This document shows, in pieces, positions 25,029 to 33,339 of a DNA stretch of 63,930 nt (position 1 is its first letter; each line of letters begins with the position of its first letter). Location of the stretch: NCBI GenBank assembly GCA_910584585.1, contig CAJUBP010000023.1:1-63930 (forward strand). Direction: 5' to 3'. This stretch comes from an uncultured Lachnospiraceae bacterium (GTDB taxonomy: Bacteria; Bacillota; Clostridia; Lachnospirales; Lachnospiraceae). The notes under the pieces were generated by a model, which worked only from the letters and a program-made list of their open reading frames with translations, was not told the origin of the DNA and did no database searches. The position numbers and the translations under genes are program-made.

Positions 25029-26414
25029 ATGGGACTGATAAAGGCAGGAGCAGGCGCGCTGGGGGGAACCCTTGCAGATCAGTGGAAAGAATTTTTCTAT
25101 TGTGAAGCAATGGAAAAGAATGTTATGGTCACAAAAGGAAAAAAGCGCACAGGCTCCCGTTCTTCAAACACAAAAGGGAGCGATAACGTGATTTCTAACG
25201 GAAGCGTTATTGCTGTGGCGGACGGCCAGTGTATGATGATTGTAGAACAGGGAAAAGTTGTGGAGGTATGTGCGGAACCCGGCGAGTTCAGATATGATGC
25301 TTCCACAGAGCCCAGCATTTTTACCGGCAGCCTGGGGGAAAGCATTAAGAAAACTTTTCAAACAGTGGGCAAGCGTTTTACTTTCGGCGGCGATGCCGGG
25401 AAGGATCAGAGAGTGTATTACTTCAACACAAAAGAACTGATCGGCAATAAATTCGGAACGCCCAATCCCATTCCCTTCCGCGCGGTGGATTCCAAGATTG
25501 GCCTGGATGTGGATGTTTCGATCCGCTGCTCCGGCGTCTATTCCTATAAAATTTCAGATCCGCTGCTGTTTTATGCTAATGTCTGCGGCAATGTGGAACA
25601 GGATTACGTGAGGGACGAATTAGACAGCCAGCTGAAAACAGAGTTTATCAGCGCGCTGCAGCCGGCATTTGGCAAGCTATCTGATTTGGAACTGCGCCCC
25701 AATCAGATCGTTTCCCATAACACAGAATTAGAGGAAGCCATGAATAAGGCTCTTTCGGCAAAATGGGGAGAGCTCCGCGGACTGAAAGTGGTAAGTATTG
25801 CTCTTGGTTCCGTGACTTTGCCGGAAGAAGACGCAGAGATGATCAAGCAGCTTCAGCGCACGGCTGTTCTGCAGAATGCCAATATGGCAGGCGCGGCATT
25901 AGTCGGCGCTCAGGCAGACGCCATGAAAGCGGCGGCTTCCAATTCTTCCGGGGCTATGGCAGGATTTATGGGAATGGGTATGGCGATGAATGCAGGAGGC
26001 GCCAATGCCCAGAATCTGTTTGCCATGGGGCAGCAGCAGACGCAGCAATCACAGCAGCAGACGCAGCAATCGCAGCAGCAGTCACAGCAATCGCGGCAGC
26101 GGCAGACGCAGCAATCGCAGCATCCACAGTCACAACCGCAGGCGGAGGGCTGGATCTGTTCCTGCGGCGCGTCGGCAGCCGGCAAGTTCTGTCCGGAATG
26201 CGGCTCTCCGAAGCCTGCGGGTCAGGGCGGCTGGATCTGTTCCTGCGGGACGATGAATAAGGGAAAGTTCTGCCAGAACTGCGGAACTAAGAAACCGGAA
26301 GGCGTGCCGCTGTACCGGTGCGATAAATGCGGATGGGAACCGGAGGATCCTGCGCATCCGCCTAAATTCTGCCCGGAATGCGGAGATGTGTTTGATGAAA
26401 ATGACAGAAAATAA
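25029..26414 (+). CDS. SPFH-domain (YdjI-like, 'virion core') protein with three C-terminal zinc ribbons
   Basis: 461 aa from ATG 25029 (AAAGGAG upstream). Residues ~1-290: SPFH/band-7-like domain of the YdjI type (QWKEFFYCEAMEKNVMVTKG, the QCMMIVEQGKVVEVCAEPGE strand, QLKTEFISALQPAFGKL). Residues ~335-375: Gln/Ser/Thr-rich linker from CAG/CAA codons. Then three zinc ribbons: ICSCGASAAGKFCPECG, ICSCGTMNKGKFCQNCG and YRCDKCGW...FCPECGD. Proteins of this type act at the membrane in stress responses and usually neighbour the zinc-ribbon and TPM genes found next. Confidence 0.85.
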   Translation: MGLIKAGAGALGGTLADQWKEFFYCEAMEKNVMVTKGKKRTGSRSSNTKGSDNVISNGSVIAVADGQCMMIVEQGKVVEVCAEPGEFRYDASTEPSIFTGSLGESIKKTFQTVGKRFTFGGDAGKDQRVYYFNTKELIGNKFGTPNPIPFRAVDSKIGLDVDVSIRCSGVYSYKISDPLLFYANVCGNVEQDYVRDELDSQLKTEFISALQPAFGKLSDLELRPNQIVSHNTELEEAMNKALSAKWGELRGLKVVSIALGSVTLPEEDAEMIKQLQRTAVLQNANMAGAALVGAQADAMKAAASNSSGAMAGFMGMGMAMNAGGANAQNLFAMGQQQTQQSQQQTQQSQQQSQQSRQRQTQQSQHPQSQPQAEGWICSCGASAAGKFCPECGSPKPAGQGGWICSCGTMNKGKFCQNCGTKKPEGVPLYRCDKCGWEPEDPAHPPKFCPECGDVFDENDRK

Positions 26415-26438
26415 CAGAAAAATAACAGGAGGAATGGA

Positions 26439-27524
26439 ATGGCGGCATTACAAGAGTATAAATGTCCTTGCTGCGGCGGCGCAATTGCTTTTGACAGTAC
26501 GATACAAAAGATGAAGTGTCCTTACTGCGACACGGAATTTGAAGTGGAAACTCTGGCAAATTATGATGAAGAGCTAAGAAATGAACAGGCAGATGATATG
26601 AAATGGGATATGTCTGCCGGGAATGAGTGGAAGGACAGCGAGACAAAGGGGCTGCGTTCCTATGTCTGCCGTTCCTGCGGCGGTGAAATTGCATGTGATG
26701 AGAATACGGCGGCGTCTTCCTGCCCTTTTTGCGGAAATCCCGTTGTTATGATGGAACAATTCCGGGGAACCCTGAAACCGGATTATGTAATTCCATTTAA
26801 ACTGGACAAAAATGACGCAAAACTTGCCCTTAAAAAGCATTATGAAGGAAAGCGGCTGCTTCCCAAAATATTCAAGGAACAGAATCACATCAATGAAGTA
26901 AAAGGCATCTATGTGCCCTTTTGGCTGTTTGACGCCGCCGCTGATGTCAATATGCGTTATAAAGCCACCAAGATCCGCAGATGGAGCGACAGCAGGTATG
27001 ATTATACAGAAACCAGTTTCTATGCTGTAAGCAGAGGGGGAAATCTGGAGTTTGAGAGAGTTCCTGTGGACGGTTCTGTAAAAATGCCGGATGATTTGAT
27101 GGAGTCTCTGGAACCTTTTGATTTTTCAGAAGCCGTGGATTTTCAGACGGCGTATCTGGCTGGATTTTTGGCGGATAAGTATGATGTGGACGCTGAAAAA
27201 AGTGAAAAGCGAGCCAATGATCGGATCCGAAAAAGCACAGAACGGGCTTTTGACGCAACGGTAAAAGGATATTCCACGGTTACAAAGGAAGCAGGCAGCA
27301 TTCAATTGCAGAATGGTAAGGTAAAATACGCCCTTTTTCCTGTTTGGATTTTGAGCACTGCCTGGAAGGGCCAAAATTATCTTTTTGCCATGAACGGTCA
27401 AAATGGAAAAATGGTGGGAGACTTGCCATTGGATAAAGGAGCTTACCGAAAATGGCTGTTTGGACTGACAGGTATCATAGGCGCAGTATTCTATATTGCT
27501 CTCTACCTGATTTGGATCATATAG
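26439..27524 (+). CDS. TFIIB-type double zinc-ribbon membrane protein
   Basis: 361 aa, AGGAGG upstream. Two zinc ribbons at the N-terminus (CPCCGG...CPYCDTEFEVE, about 7-32, and CRSCGG...CPFCGNPVVM, about 72-100), a central domain with KPDYVIPFKLDKNDAKLAL and VKGIYVPFWLFDA, and a C-terminal TM helix (about 338-358). It matches clostridial proteins annotated as zinc-ribbon or primosomal-N'-like, here membrane-anchored. It is in an operon with the SPFH and TPM genes. Confidence 0.75.
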   Translation: MAALQEYKCPCCGGAIAFDSTIQKMKCPYCDTEFEVETLANYDEELRNEQADDMKWDMSAGNEWKDSETKGLRSYVCRSCGGEIACDENTAASSCPFCGNPVVMMEQFRGTLKPDYVIPFKLDKNDAKLALKKHYEGKRLLPKIFKEQNHINEVKGIYVPFWLFDAAADVNMRYKATKIRRWSDSRYDYTETSFYAVSRGGNLEFERVPVDGSVKMPDDLMESLEPFDFSEAVDFQTAYLAGFLADKYDVDAEKSEKRANDRIRKSTERAFDATVKGYSTVTKEAGSIQLQNGKVKYALFPVWILSTAWKGQNYLFAMNGQNGKMVGDLPLDKGAYRKWLFGLTGIIGAVFYIALYLIWII

Positions 27525-27536
27525 GAGGGCAGAAGA

Positions 27537-28364
27537 ATGAAAAGAAAAGTATTTCCCGTATTTTTTGCGTTGCTTTTATCTGTAATTTCAGCGTTTCCCG
27601 TATTTGCCGAAAGCAATGTTTCAAGGCTGCTGGATGAACCTGATTTGCTTTCAGAGAGTGAAGAAACAGACTTAGAAAGCAAACTGGATGAAATCAGCGA
27701 AAGGCAGAAAGTGGATATTGTGGTGGCGGCGGTGAATTCCCTGGATGGAATGACGGCCATGGAATACGCAGATGATTTTTATGATTATAATGGTTATGGA
27801 TTCGGGGCCGAGAAAGACGGAATATTGTTCTTGATCAGCATGGGGGAAAGAGACTGGTACATATCGACAACAGGCTACGGAATCACAGCCATTACAGATG
27901 CCGGACGGGAATATATATCGGAAAAATTCATAGATGACCTGAGTGCAGGTGAATACGCGGCTGCATTTACAACATTCGCGGATCTGTGCGATGAATTTAT
28001 CACTCAGGCGAAGACAGGAGAGCCTTATGATGTGGATCACATGCCCCAGGAGCCATTCGATCCTTTTGCAACTCTTTTGGTGGCCGTATTCGCTGCCTTT
28101 ATTATTTCGCTGATTGCAACAGGAATTATGAGAAGCAAGCTGAAAAGCGTTCACAGCCAATTGGTGGCAGACAGCTATGTGAAAGAAGGCAGCATGAAGC
28201 TGACAAAAGAAAAAGATTTGTTCCTGTATAAAAAAATTGACCGCAGAGAGAAGCCGAAAAACGAGGATTCCAAAGATTCCTCAAGTTCAGGAGGTTCCGG
28301 CGGTTCAAAGACTCATACGTCCTCTTCCGGCACCACCCACGGAGGGGGAGGCGGCAAGTTTTAG
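27537..28364 (+). CDS. TPM-domain (YgcG family) membrane protein
   Basis: 275 aa. Signal peptide 1-24 (ISAFPVFAES), TPM domain about 28-165 (LLDEPDLLSESEETDLESKL, DIVVAAVNSLDGMTAMEYAD, YGFGAEKDGILFLISMGERD), a TM helix about 178-198, a basic cytoplasmic part, and a Ser/Gly-rich tail ending GGGGGKF, the usual YgcG ending. The family is linked to photosystem or membrane-protein turnover by homology only. It is the third gene of the SPFH cluster. Confidence 0.8.
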   Translation: MKRKVFPVFFALLLSVISAFPVFAESNVSRLLDEPDLLSESEETDLESKLDEISERQKVDIVVAAVNSLDGMTAMEYADDFYDYNGYGFGAEKDGILFLISMGERDWYISTTGYGITAITDAGREYISEKFIDDLSAGEYAAAFTTFADLCDEFITQAKTGEPYDVDHMPQEPFDPFATLLVAVFAAFIISLIATGIMRSKLKSVHSQLVADSYVKEGSMKLTKEKDLFLYKKIDRREKPKNEDSKDSSSSGGSGGSKTHTSSSGTTHGGGGGKF

Positions 28365-28393
28365 AAGAAACTTTTTTCTATTTGGAGACGGAC

Positions 28394-28496
28394 GGAACTA
28401 GCGGATTGCCCTTTGACACACAAACTGGGCAACGTTCCGGCGAACTAAGGACGCCCATGAATCGTTTGCTTAGCCAAAGGGCAATCCGCTAGTTCC
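28394..28496. repeat. 22-bp perfect inverted repeat between convergent genes
   Basis: The arm at 28394-28415 (GGAACTAGCGGATTGCCCTT plus TG) is perfectly complementary to 28475-28496, with a 59-nt spacer. It lies between the TPM gene and the convergent ABC ATPase gene. It could be a bidirectional terminator or a dispersed palindromic repeat. There is no T tract, and it does not match the MITE family. Confidence 0.55.
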
Positions 28497-28589
28497 TGTG
28501 TAACGAAATATAATAGATTGTTTGCTATATTTTGATTCATATGGAAATAGAAATCGTTTACATTAGAAGATTATCCTTACAGTATTGTT

Positions 28590-29345
28590 TTAAACCCAGC
28601 GCTGAAGGGATTTAATCATATGTCCCCGTACGTTCATATTGTAAAGCTTGTCCAGCAAAGACAGATCAAACTCTTTCAGCTTGCAGCAGTGCTCTATCTG
28701 CCCGTGGTTTAAAAGAAGCAGGGTATCGGCGAAAGATAAAGCCAGGTTCATATCATGGAATACGCCTACAACACAGCGTCCTTCGGCATTGGCCCAGGTT
28801 TTTAAGCTTTCAATCAATTCCACCTGATAGCGCAGATCCAGATGATTGGTGGGTTCGTCCAGCAGAATCACCTGAGGTTCCTGGGCGAAGGTCCGGGCCA
28901 GAAATACCCGCTGGAGCTGGCCGCCGGAAAGTCTGGTAACCAGGTGTTCCCGCAGATCCCAGGTGCCTGTCAGCCGCAGGCTTTCTTCTACGGCCCGCCG
29001 ATCTGCGTCGCTTTCTCCTGTTAACATGCCCCTTGACTGGTGTGCGTAACGTCCCAGCATAACAGTTTCATAGACTGTGTAGTCGAAAGTTGCCGGAGAG
29101 AACTGGCTCATTAAGGCCAGTTTTTTGGCGCGCTCTTTGACAGGCATTCTGTGGAGATCATGGTTCATCAGCATCAGATTGCCGCTGCTGGGCAGAAGGC
29201 CGGCCATTGCCCGAAGCAGTGTGGTTTTTCCGCAGCCGTTAGGGCCCAGGATACACAGCTTTTCTCTTTCCTTTACATGGAAAGAAATGTCTTTGACAAT
29301 GGGCGGCCCGCCGTAGCCGCAGCTTAAATGTTCAATTCTTAGCAT
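28590..29345 (-). CDS. ABC importer ATP-binding protein (FecE/BtuD type)
   Basis: 251 aa from ATG 29345, chosen for GGAGA 7 bases upstream and because MLRIEHLSCGYGG is where the domain begins. Walker A GPNGCGKTT, signature LSGGQLQRVFLAR, Walker B VILLDEPTNHLD and switch GVFHDMN are intact. It is the third gene of the importer operon (binding protein, permease, ATPase). Confidence 0.88.
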   Translation of the reverse strand: MLRIEHLSCGYGGPPIVKDISFHVKEREKLCILGPNGCGKTTLLRAMAGLLPSSGNLMLMNHDLHRMPVKERAKKLALMSQFSPATFDYTVYETVMLGRYAHQSRGMLTGESDADRRAVEESLRLTGTWDLREHLVTRLSGGQLQRVFLARTFAQEPQVILLDEPTNHLDLRYQVELIESLKTWANAEGRCVVGVFHDMNLALSFADTLLLLNHGQIEHCCKLKEFDLSLLDKLYNMNVRGHMIKSLQRWV

Positions 29346-29413
29346 AGTAAGTCTCCATTTCTGCGTTGTTTTCATCCATCTGGTTGCCGTAGGCATGGGT
29401 AACAGCGTCTGAG

Positions 29414-30436
29414 TCAATGCTTTTTACGTCCTGCAAAAAAGATATACAGAAAGAAAGGCGCACCCAGCAGAGCGGTGATGGCGCCGATTGGAATTTCACG
29501 GGCTGGGATCAGCGTCCGCGCAGCCAAATCGCACAGTACCAGAAATGTGCCGCCAAATAAAGCGCTGGCAGGAAGCACTTTTCTGTGGGCTGCGCCGAAC
29601 CACCGGCGCACGATATGGGGCGCAATCAAGTCCACAAAGCCGATAATGCCTACGAAAGCGACTGCTGCGCCGGTCAGCGCCGCAACGGCAGCCAGAAGAA
29701 CACGTTTGAGTTTCAATAAATCCACGCCCATGGCTTGGGCTGATTCCTCGCCAAAAGTCATCACGTCCAATTCCCGGGCGTAAAACAAGAAGAACACAAG
29801 TCCCAGAACCGCTGCCAACGCCAATACACATACGGCATTCCATTCTTTCATGGAAAAACTGCCTAACAGCCAAAGCTGCACCCGTTCTCCATAAGCGGGG
29901 GAACTTGCGGCAAGCAGGTTCATCACAGCATTGCAGAACAGGGAAAACACCGTACCCACCAGAATAATAGTTACATTTGACATGCCGCTGTCTAAGCGGG
30001 AAGAAATTAGAACTACGAAAAATACGGTGGCCAGGGCAAATCCCAAACTGACGCCAGGCAGAATAAGAGTTCCTAATCCGGCTGCGGTCAGACCGAATAT
30101 AATGACAATGGCTGCTCCCAATCCGGCTCCTGAAGAGATACCGAGGCCGAATGGGGAGGCAAGGGGATTCTGAAGGATGGATTGGGTTACAGTGCCGCTC
30201 ATTGCCAGCGCCGCTCCGGTGAAAAACGCCAGAATTACCCGGGGAAGACGCATATTAAGCACCATGGCAGGATAGCCGGCAGGCAGGCTCTCTGACAGAG
30301 GCGTGTCAAAGAGCCGGTTGGAAAGAATGGACAGAATGTCTCCGGGAGCCACAAATACACTGCCGATTCCAATGCCTAAAAGCAATGAGACCAGGGCTGC
30401 AAACAGCAGTACAGTCATTTTCGTCCGGTACTTCAT
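29414..30436 (-). CDS. FecCD/BtuC-type ABC permease
   Basis: 340 aa, about ten TM helices. Family motifs include LRLPRVILAFFTGAALAMSG near the N-terminus and VGIIGFVDLIAPHIVRRWFG and IPIGAITALLGAPFFLYIF near the C-terminus. Its start overlaps the binding-protein stop by 4 bp. It imports a siderophore, haem or corrinoid; the sequence alone does not decide. Confidence 0.9.
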   Translation of the reverse strand: MKYRTKMTVLLFAALVSLLLGIGIGSVFVAPGDILSILSNRLFDTPLSESLPAGYPAMVLNMRLPRVILAFFTGAALAMSGTVTQSILQNPLASPFGLGISSGAGLGAAIVIIFGLTAAGLGTLILPGVSLGFALATVFFVVLISSRLDSGMSNVTIILVGTVFSLFCNAVMNLLAASSPAYGERVQLWLLGSFSMKEWNAVCVLALAAVLGLVFFLFYARELDVMTFGEESAQAMGVDLLKLKRVLLAAVAALTGAAVAFVGIIGFVDLIAPHIVRRWFGAAHRKVLPASALFGGTFLVLCDLAARTLIPAREIPIGAITALLGAPFFLYIFFAGRKKH

Positions 30437-31455
30437 TTTGCAGAATAATAATCCGGATAGAGAATTTCGGCCATCTGGCGCATGGCTTTCACAATGTTAT
30501 GGTTAGGCTGAGAAGAGGAATTATTGTCAATGCAGTAAACATTTTTATTTGCCACAGCGGAAATATCAGCCCAGCCGTCCCGATCAAGAATTTCCTGCAC
30601 CGGATCTTCCATATAGTCTGCGTTTGTGAAGATAACATCCGGATTGGCAGCCGCAATTGTTTCTCCTTCCACAGTAAACCAGCCGGACTGGTCGGCCAGG
30701 ATATTTTCCGCCCCAATCCATTCTATCATTTCATTGAGAAAGACGCCGCTGCCGAAACTGTACATATTTGGCGCGGGGGCAACCTCGAAATAGACGCGTT
30801 TGCGCTCTTCTTGCGGAATGTCTGCCGCAATATCAGCCAGTTCCTCCAGCTGCGCGCCGAAATCATCTATCAGGGATTTGCCTTTCTCAGACGCGCCCAG
30901 GGCCGAGGCAAGGAATTCAATGTCGCTTTTAATTCCTTCGATACTGTCTCTGTTTGGAATGCAGATGACGCAGGTTCCTGCATCAATGAGAGCTTGAAAG
31001 GGGGATTCCTGGTCGTAGAGAGATTCGTTGGTGACCAGCAGAATATCAGGGGCAAGAGCTGCAAGTTGTTCCATGTCCGGGTTGGTAATTTCGAAGGTTG
31101 GGACATTTTCAGGCAGTCCCGCAAGGCCGGCGCTGTAACTGTCGTATCCTGTGACTTTATCTCCAAGGTCAAGGGAAATTACAATTTCGGACAGAGAAGG
31201 CGCCAGTACAACGATGGAATTTATTTCATCAGGCAAGGTAATTTCTGCTCCGCTGGGATCTGTCACGGAAGTTTTTGCGGATGAATCCGTGTTTTGTTGT
31301 TCGGTTTCTTGTTTCTCATTGTCAGATTCTTCTGAAGTCGCACTGTCTGAGGGCTGTGATGGATCCGTATTGCGGGATTCGCCGGCAGTGCTGCCGCAGG
31401 CGCACAGAATTACCATTGCGGCGGCGGTGAGGATGGAAATAAGTTTCTTTTTCAT
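30433..31455 (-). CDS. Iron-complex/cobalamin-type substrate-binding lipoprotein
   Basis: 340 aa. Lipoprotein signal with LCACGSTAG, a Ser/Glu/Thr-rich linker (about 25-65), then a BtuF/FecB-type domain (NSIVVLAPSLSEIVISLDLG, MEQLAALAPDILLVTNESL, the QAGWF-like DQSGWFTVEGETIAAANPDV). It is the first gene of the importer operon. Because the neighbouring pdu pathway needs B12, a corrinoid substrate is attractive, but I see no cobalamin riboswitch upstream; the leader instead carries palindromic operators. Confidence 0.85.
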   Translation of the reverse strand: MKKKLISILTAAAMVILCACGSTAGESRNTDPSQPSDSATSEESDNEKQETEQQNTDSSAKTSVTDPSGAEITLPDEINSIVVLAPSLSEIVISLDLGDKVTGYDSYSAGLAGLPENVPTFEITNPDMEQLAALAPDILLVTNESLYDQESPFQALIDAGTCVICIPNRDSIEGIKSDIEFLASALGASEKGKSLIDDFGAQLEELADIAADIPQEERKRVYFEVAPAPNMYSFGSGVFLNEMIEWIGAENILADQSGWFTVEGETIAAANPDVIFTNADYMEDPVQEILDRDGWADISAVANKNVYCIDNNSSSQPNHNIVKAMRQMAEILYPDYYSAK

Positions 31456-31507
31456 GTTAGCTGCTCCTTTTGGAAAATCAGATTTGGTTGATTGCTACAG
31501 CGGTTCC

Positions 31508-31632
31508 TTATGGAAGCTTTAGTTTCCATGTAAAGTAATCATCATACTCAGCTAGTCGTGTTGCGGGCCGAATGGCCATCCTTACTATGGAAGTTTCGCT
31601 TCCATAGTAAAATAATTCCACTCTGGTGTCAA
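31508..31632 (-). promoter_or_regulatory. Importer promoter with a palindromic operator over the -10 and a second copy
   Basis: On the minus strand TTGACA (plus 31627-31632), 17-bp spacer, TACTAT -10. The -10 lies inside a perfect 12-bp palindrome, TTACTATGGAAG (31582-31593) / CTTCCATAGTAA (31599-31610), 5-nt centre. A second, imperfect ATGGAA...TTCCAT palindrome lies at 31508-31533 in the leader. This looks like repressor control, perhaps by a metalloregulator. The rest of 31634-31840 has no gene I can support. Confidence 0.65.
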
Positions 31633-31840
31633 CCTGTAATAATTTGCCTGTAATAATTTGCGTTTTTTGCTTTTTAAGGATGGACGGCATCCCATTTTGT
31701 CATGGGCGCAAAAAGTGCTGCATGTATTTAAAATGCTGTGCCTGTGTCAATTGTGAATTTGATTTGCCCGAGGAAAAAACGGAAGTTTCAGACAGCCGCT
31801 GCGGGAAAAGATGAAAAGTTGTGACAGGGCCAAAAAAGAA

Positions 31841-31869
31841 TTGTGTGTATGGGATTTTTTTGTTATAAT
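31841..31869 (+). promoter_or_regulatory. Promoter of the PocR kinase/response regulator/pduQ operon
   Basis: TTGTGT (31841-31846), 17-bp spacer, perfect TATAAT (31864-31869). Confidence 0.6.
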
Positions 31870-31965
31870 AGGAACGTCAGGAAAGATTCCGGCAGGCTGC
31901 AGTACGGTATTTTTACTGAAATCTGCAGTCATTGAGGGTGGGAAATATACTGGGAGATGGGATTA

Positions 31966-33192
31966 ATGGTGAAAGAATCAAATAAAATATCAAATAAAAT
32001 ATCCGATTATATTGATATTGGTTTTCTTCAAATGCTGCAGGATGATTGTTCCAGGGCCATGGGGCTGGCTTTTGTGACAGTGGATTACCGGGGATGTCCT
32101 ATCACGCGCTACAGCGGCTTTACTCCCTATTGCCAGATGGGACGCAAGCATCAGGATTTTTTTGAAATGTGCAAGCAGTGCGACGCCCACGGCGGCCTGC
32201 AGGCCGCAATTACCGGTCAGCCTTATATTTACCGCTGCCATGCGGGATTGGTGGATTTTGCGCTGCCTCTGATTTACGACGGCGTTTATATGGGATCGAT
32301 GATGGGCGGCCAGATACGTTTGCGGCAGGATGAGAAAGAAGAACTGGAGGATATTCTGCCTGTAAAGACGAATTGGCATAAGGACAAGGCTTTGGATGAA
32401 GCTTATAACGAAACACAGAGAGTTTCTTATGAAAAGATTAAATCAGCGGTCACCTTGCTGCATGATTTAATTTTATTTATGATGCAGACAGGCAGGCAGG
32501 CAGATCGGGATTTGGAAGTGGCAGGAATGGAACCGGTGGAGGAATGGAAATCCAATTCAAATATGGAATTTTCTTTTCAGAGACGTGAACTTACGAATAT
32601 GAAGCAGCAGGGGAGGCTTCGCTATTTTTTCTTTGTGATGAATATTATTTCACAGCTTGCTTTTCAGGAAAAAGCGGAGAAAACTGAGGCTGCAGCCTAT
32701 GATTTTGCAGATATTATGCGCTATGTTACCGAGTCGGATCATGAGATTTCTACGCTGGGAGAAGAACTGAGCTATGTGGGAGCTTTGCTGCGTATCCAGA
32801 AGGCGTGGGAAGGGGAAGCGCTTCATTACAGTATTTCAGTGCCCAAAGAGTATTGGGGCGTGAATTGTCCCTACATGGTGCTGGAGCCGTTGGTGGGGCT
32901 GTCGGTTCAGGGCTGCGGCGCCGGGGAGACACGTGAGATAGAGATATTTGCTGAGGCGGATCAGGGGGATGTGATTGTTCAGGTGATTAGCAATAATGAA
33001 GGAATTTCATTAGAAGAGATGAATGCCCAGGTGGACGCTTCTTCTCAGGATGATAATTTTTCCCTTCATGATTCGGATCGGAGCCTGAAACGGATTTTTG
33101 GAAAAAGGTGCGGCCTGTCTGTCAGTCCCAGAAAGGATGGGCGGGCGGGATATATGGTAAGTTTCCGCTTGCCCCAGAAGAAGGAAGGATAG
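31966..33192 (+). CDS. PocR-domain sensor with degenerate LytS-type histidine kinase
   Basis: 408 aa from the second in-frame ATG (GGGAG at good spacing); ATG 31957 is the alternative. N-terminal PocR ligand domain (about 10-170) with its Cys-rich motif CKQCDAHGGLQAAITGQPYIYRC split over 20-residue limits; it binds small hydrocarbons such as diols in related regulators. A C-terminal His_kinase-like region follows (EEAYDFADIMRYV-like, EELSYVGALLRIQKAWEGEA, YMVLEPLVGLSVQG). The phosphoacceptor motif HFLFN is replaced by YFFFV, and the N-box 'PLVENA' is PLVGLSV, so kinase activity is doubtful. It is paired with the AraC-type regulator at 33340 and probably senses 1,2-propanediol. Confidence 0.8.
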   Translation: MVKESNKISNKISDYIDIGFLQMLQDDCSRAMGLAFVTVDYRGCPITRYSGFTPYCQMGRKHQDFFEMCKQCDAHGGLQAAITGQPYIYRCHAGLVDFALPLIYDGVYMGSMMGGQIRLRQDEKEELEDILPVKTNWHKDKALDEAYNETQRVSYEKIKSAVTLLHDLILFMMQTGRQADRDLEVAGMEPVEEWKSNSNMEFSFQRRELTNMKQQGRLRYFFFVMNIISQLAFQEKAEKTEAAAYDFADIMRYVTESDHEISTLGEELSYVGALLRIQKAWEGEALHYSISVPKEYWGVNCPYMVLEPLVGLSVQGCGAGETREIEIFAEADQGDVIVQVISNNEGISLEEMNAQVDASSQDDNFSLHDSDRSLKRIFGKRCGLSVSPRKDGRAGYMVSFRLPQKKEG

Positions 33193-33223
33193 ATAAGGTA
33201 TGGTACTCTTTCTAACCGGCGGC

Positions 33224-33321
33224 ATGATCTTTGCCTGTCGCAAAAGAGGGAAAGATAAGTTGAACGTGCTGCAGGAGAAGTCGGAGAAGATGATCTTTGC
33301 CTGTCGCAAAAGAGGGAAAGA
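33224..33321 (+). repeat. Direct repeat of 32 bp, 66 bp apart
   Basis: ATGATCTTTGCCTGTCGCAA and the following 12 bases occur at 33224-33255 and 33290-33321, with one frame open through both (43 codons, 33224-33355). A more diverged version is the 3' end of the kinase gene itself (about 33155-33190; MVSFRLPQKKEG against MIFACRKRGKDK). This suggests tandem duplication of the gene's tail. Confidence 0.6.
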
Positions 33322-33339
33322 CAAGGAGGCGAGCGGCCT

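Noticed and set aside
31456..31840. Cobalamin riboswitch upstream of the importer
   Set aside because: I looked for the B12-box pattern GCCACTG on the minus strand and did not find it; the leader shows palindromic operators instead.
33224..33321. CRISPR-like direct repeat
   Set aside because: Only two copies, in frame and derived from the preceding gene's 3' end.
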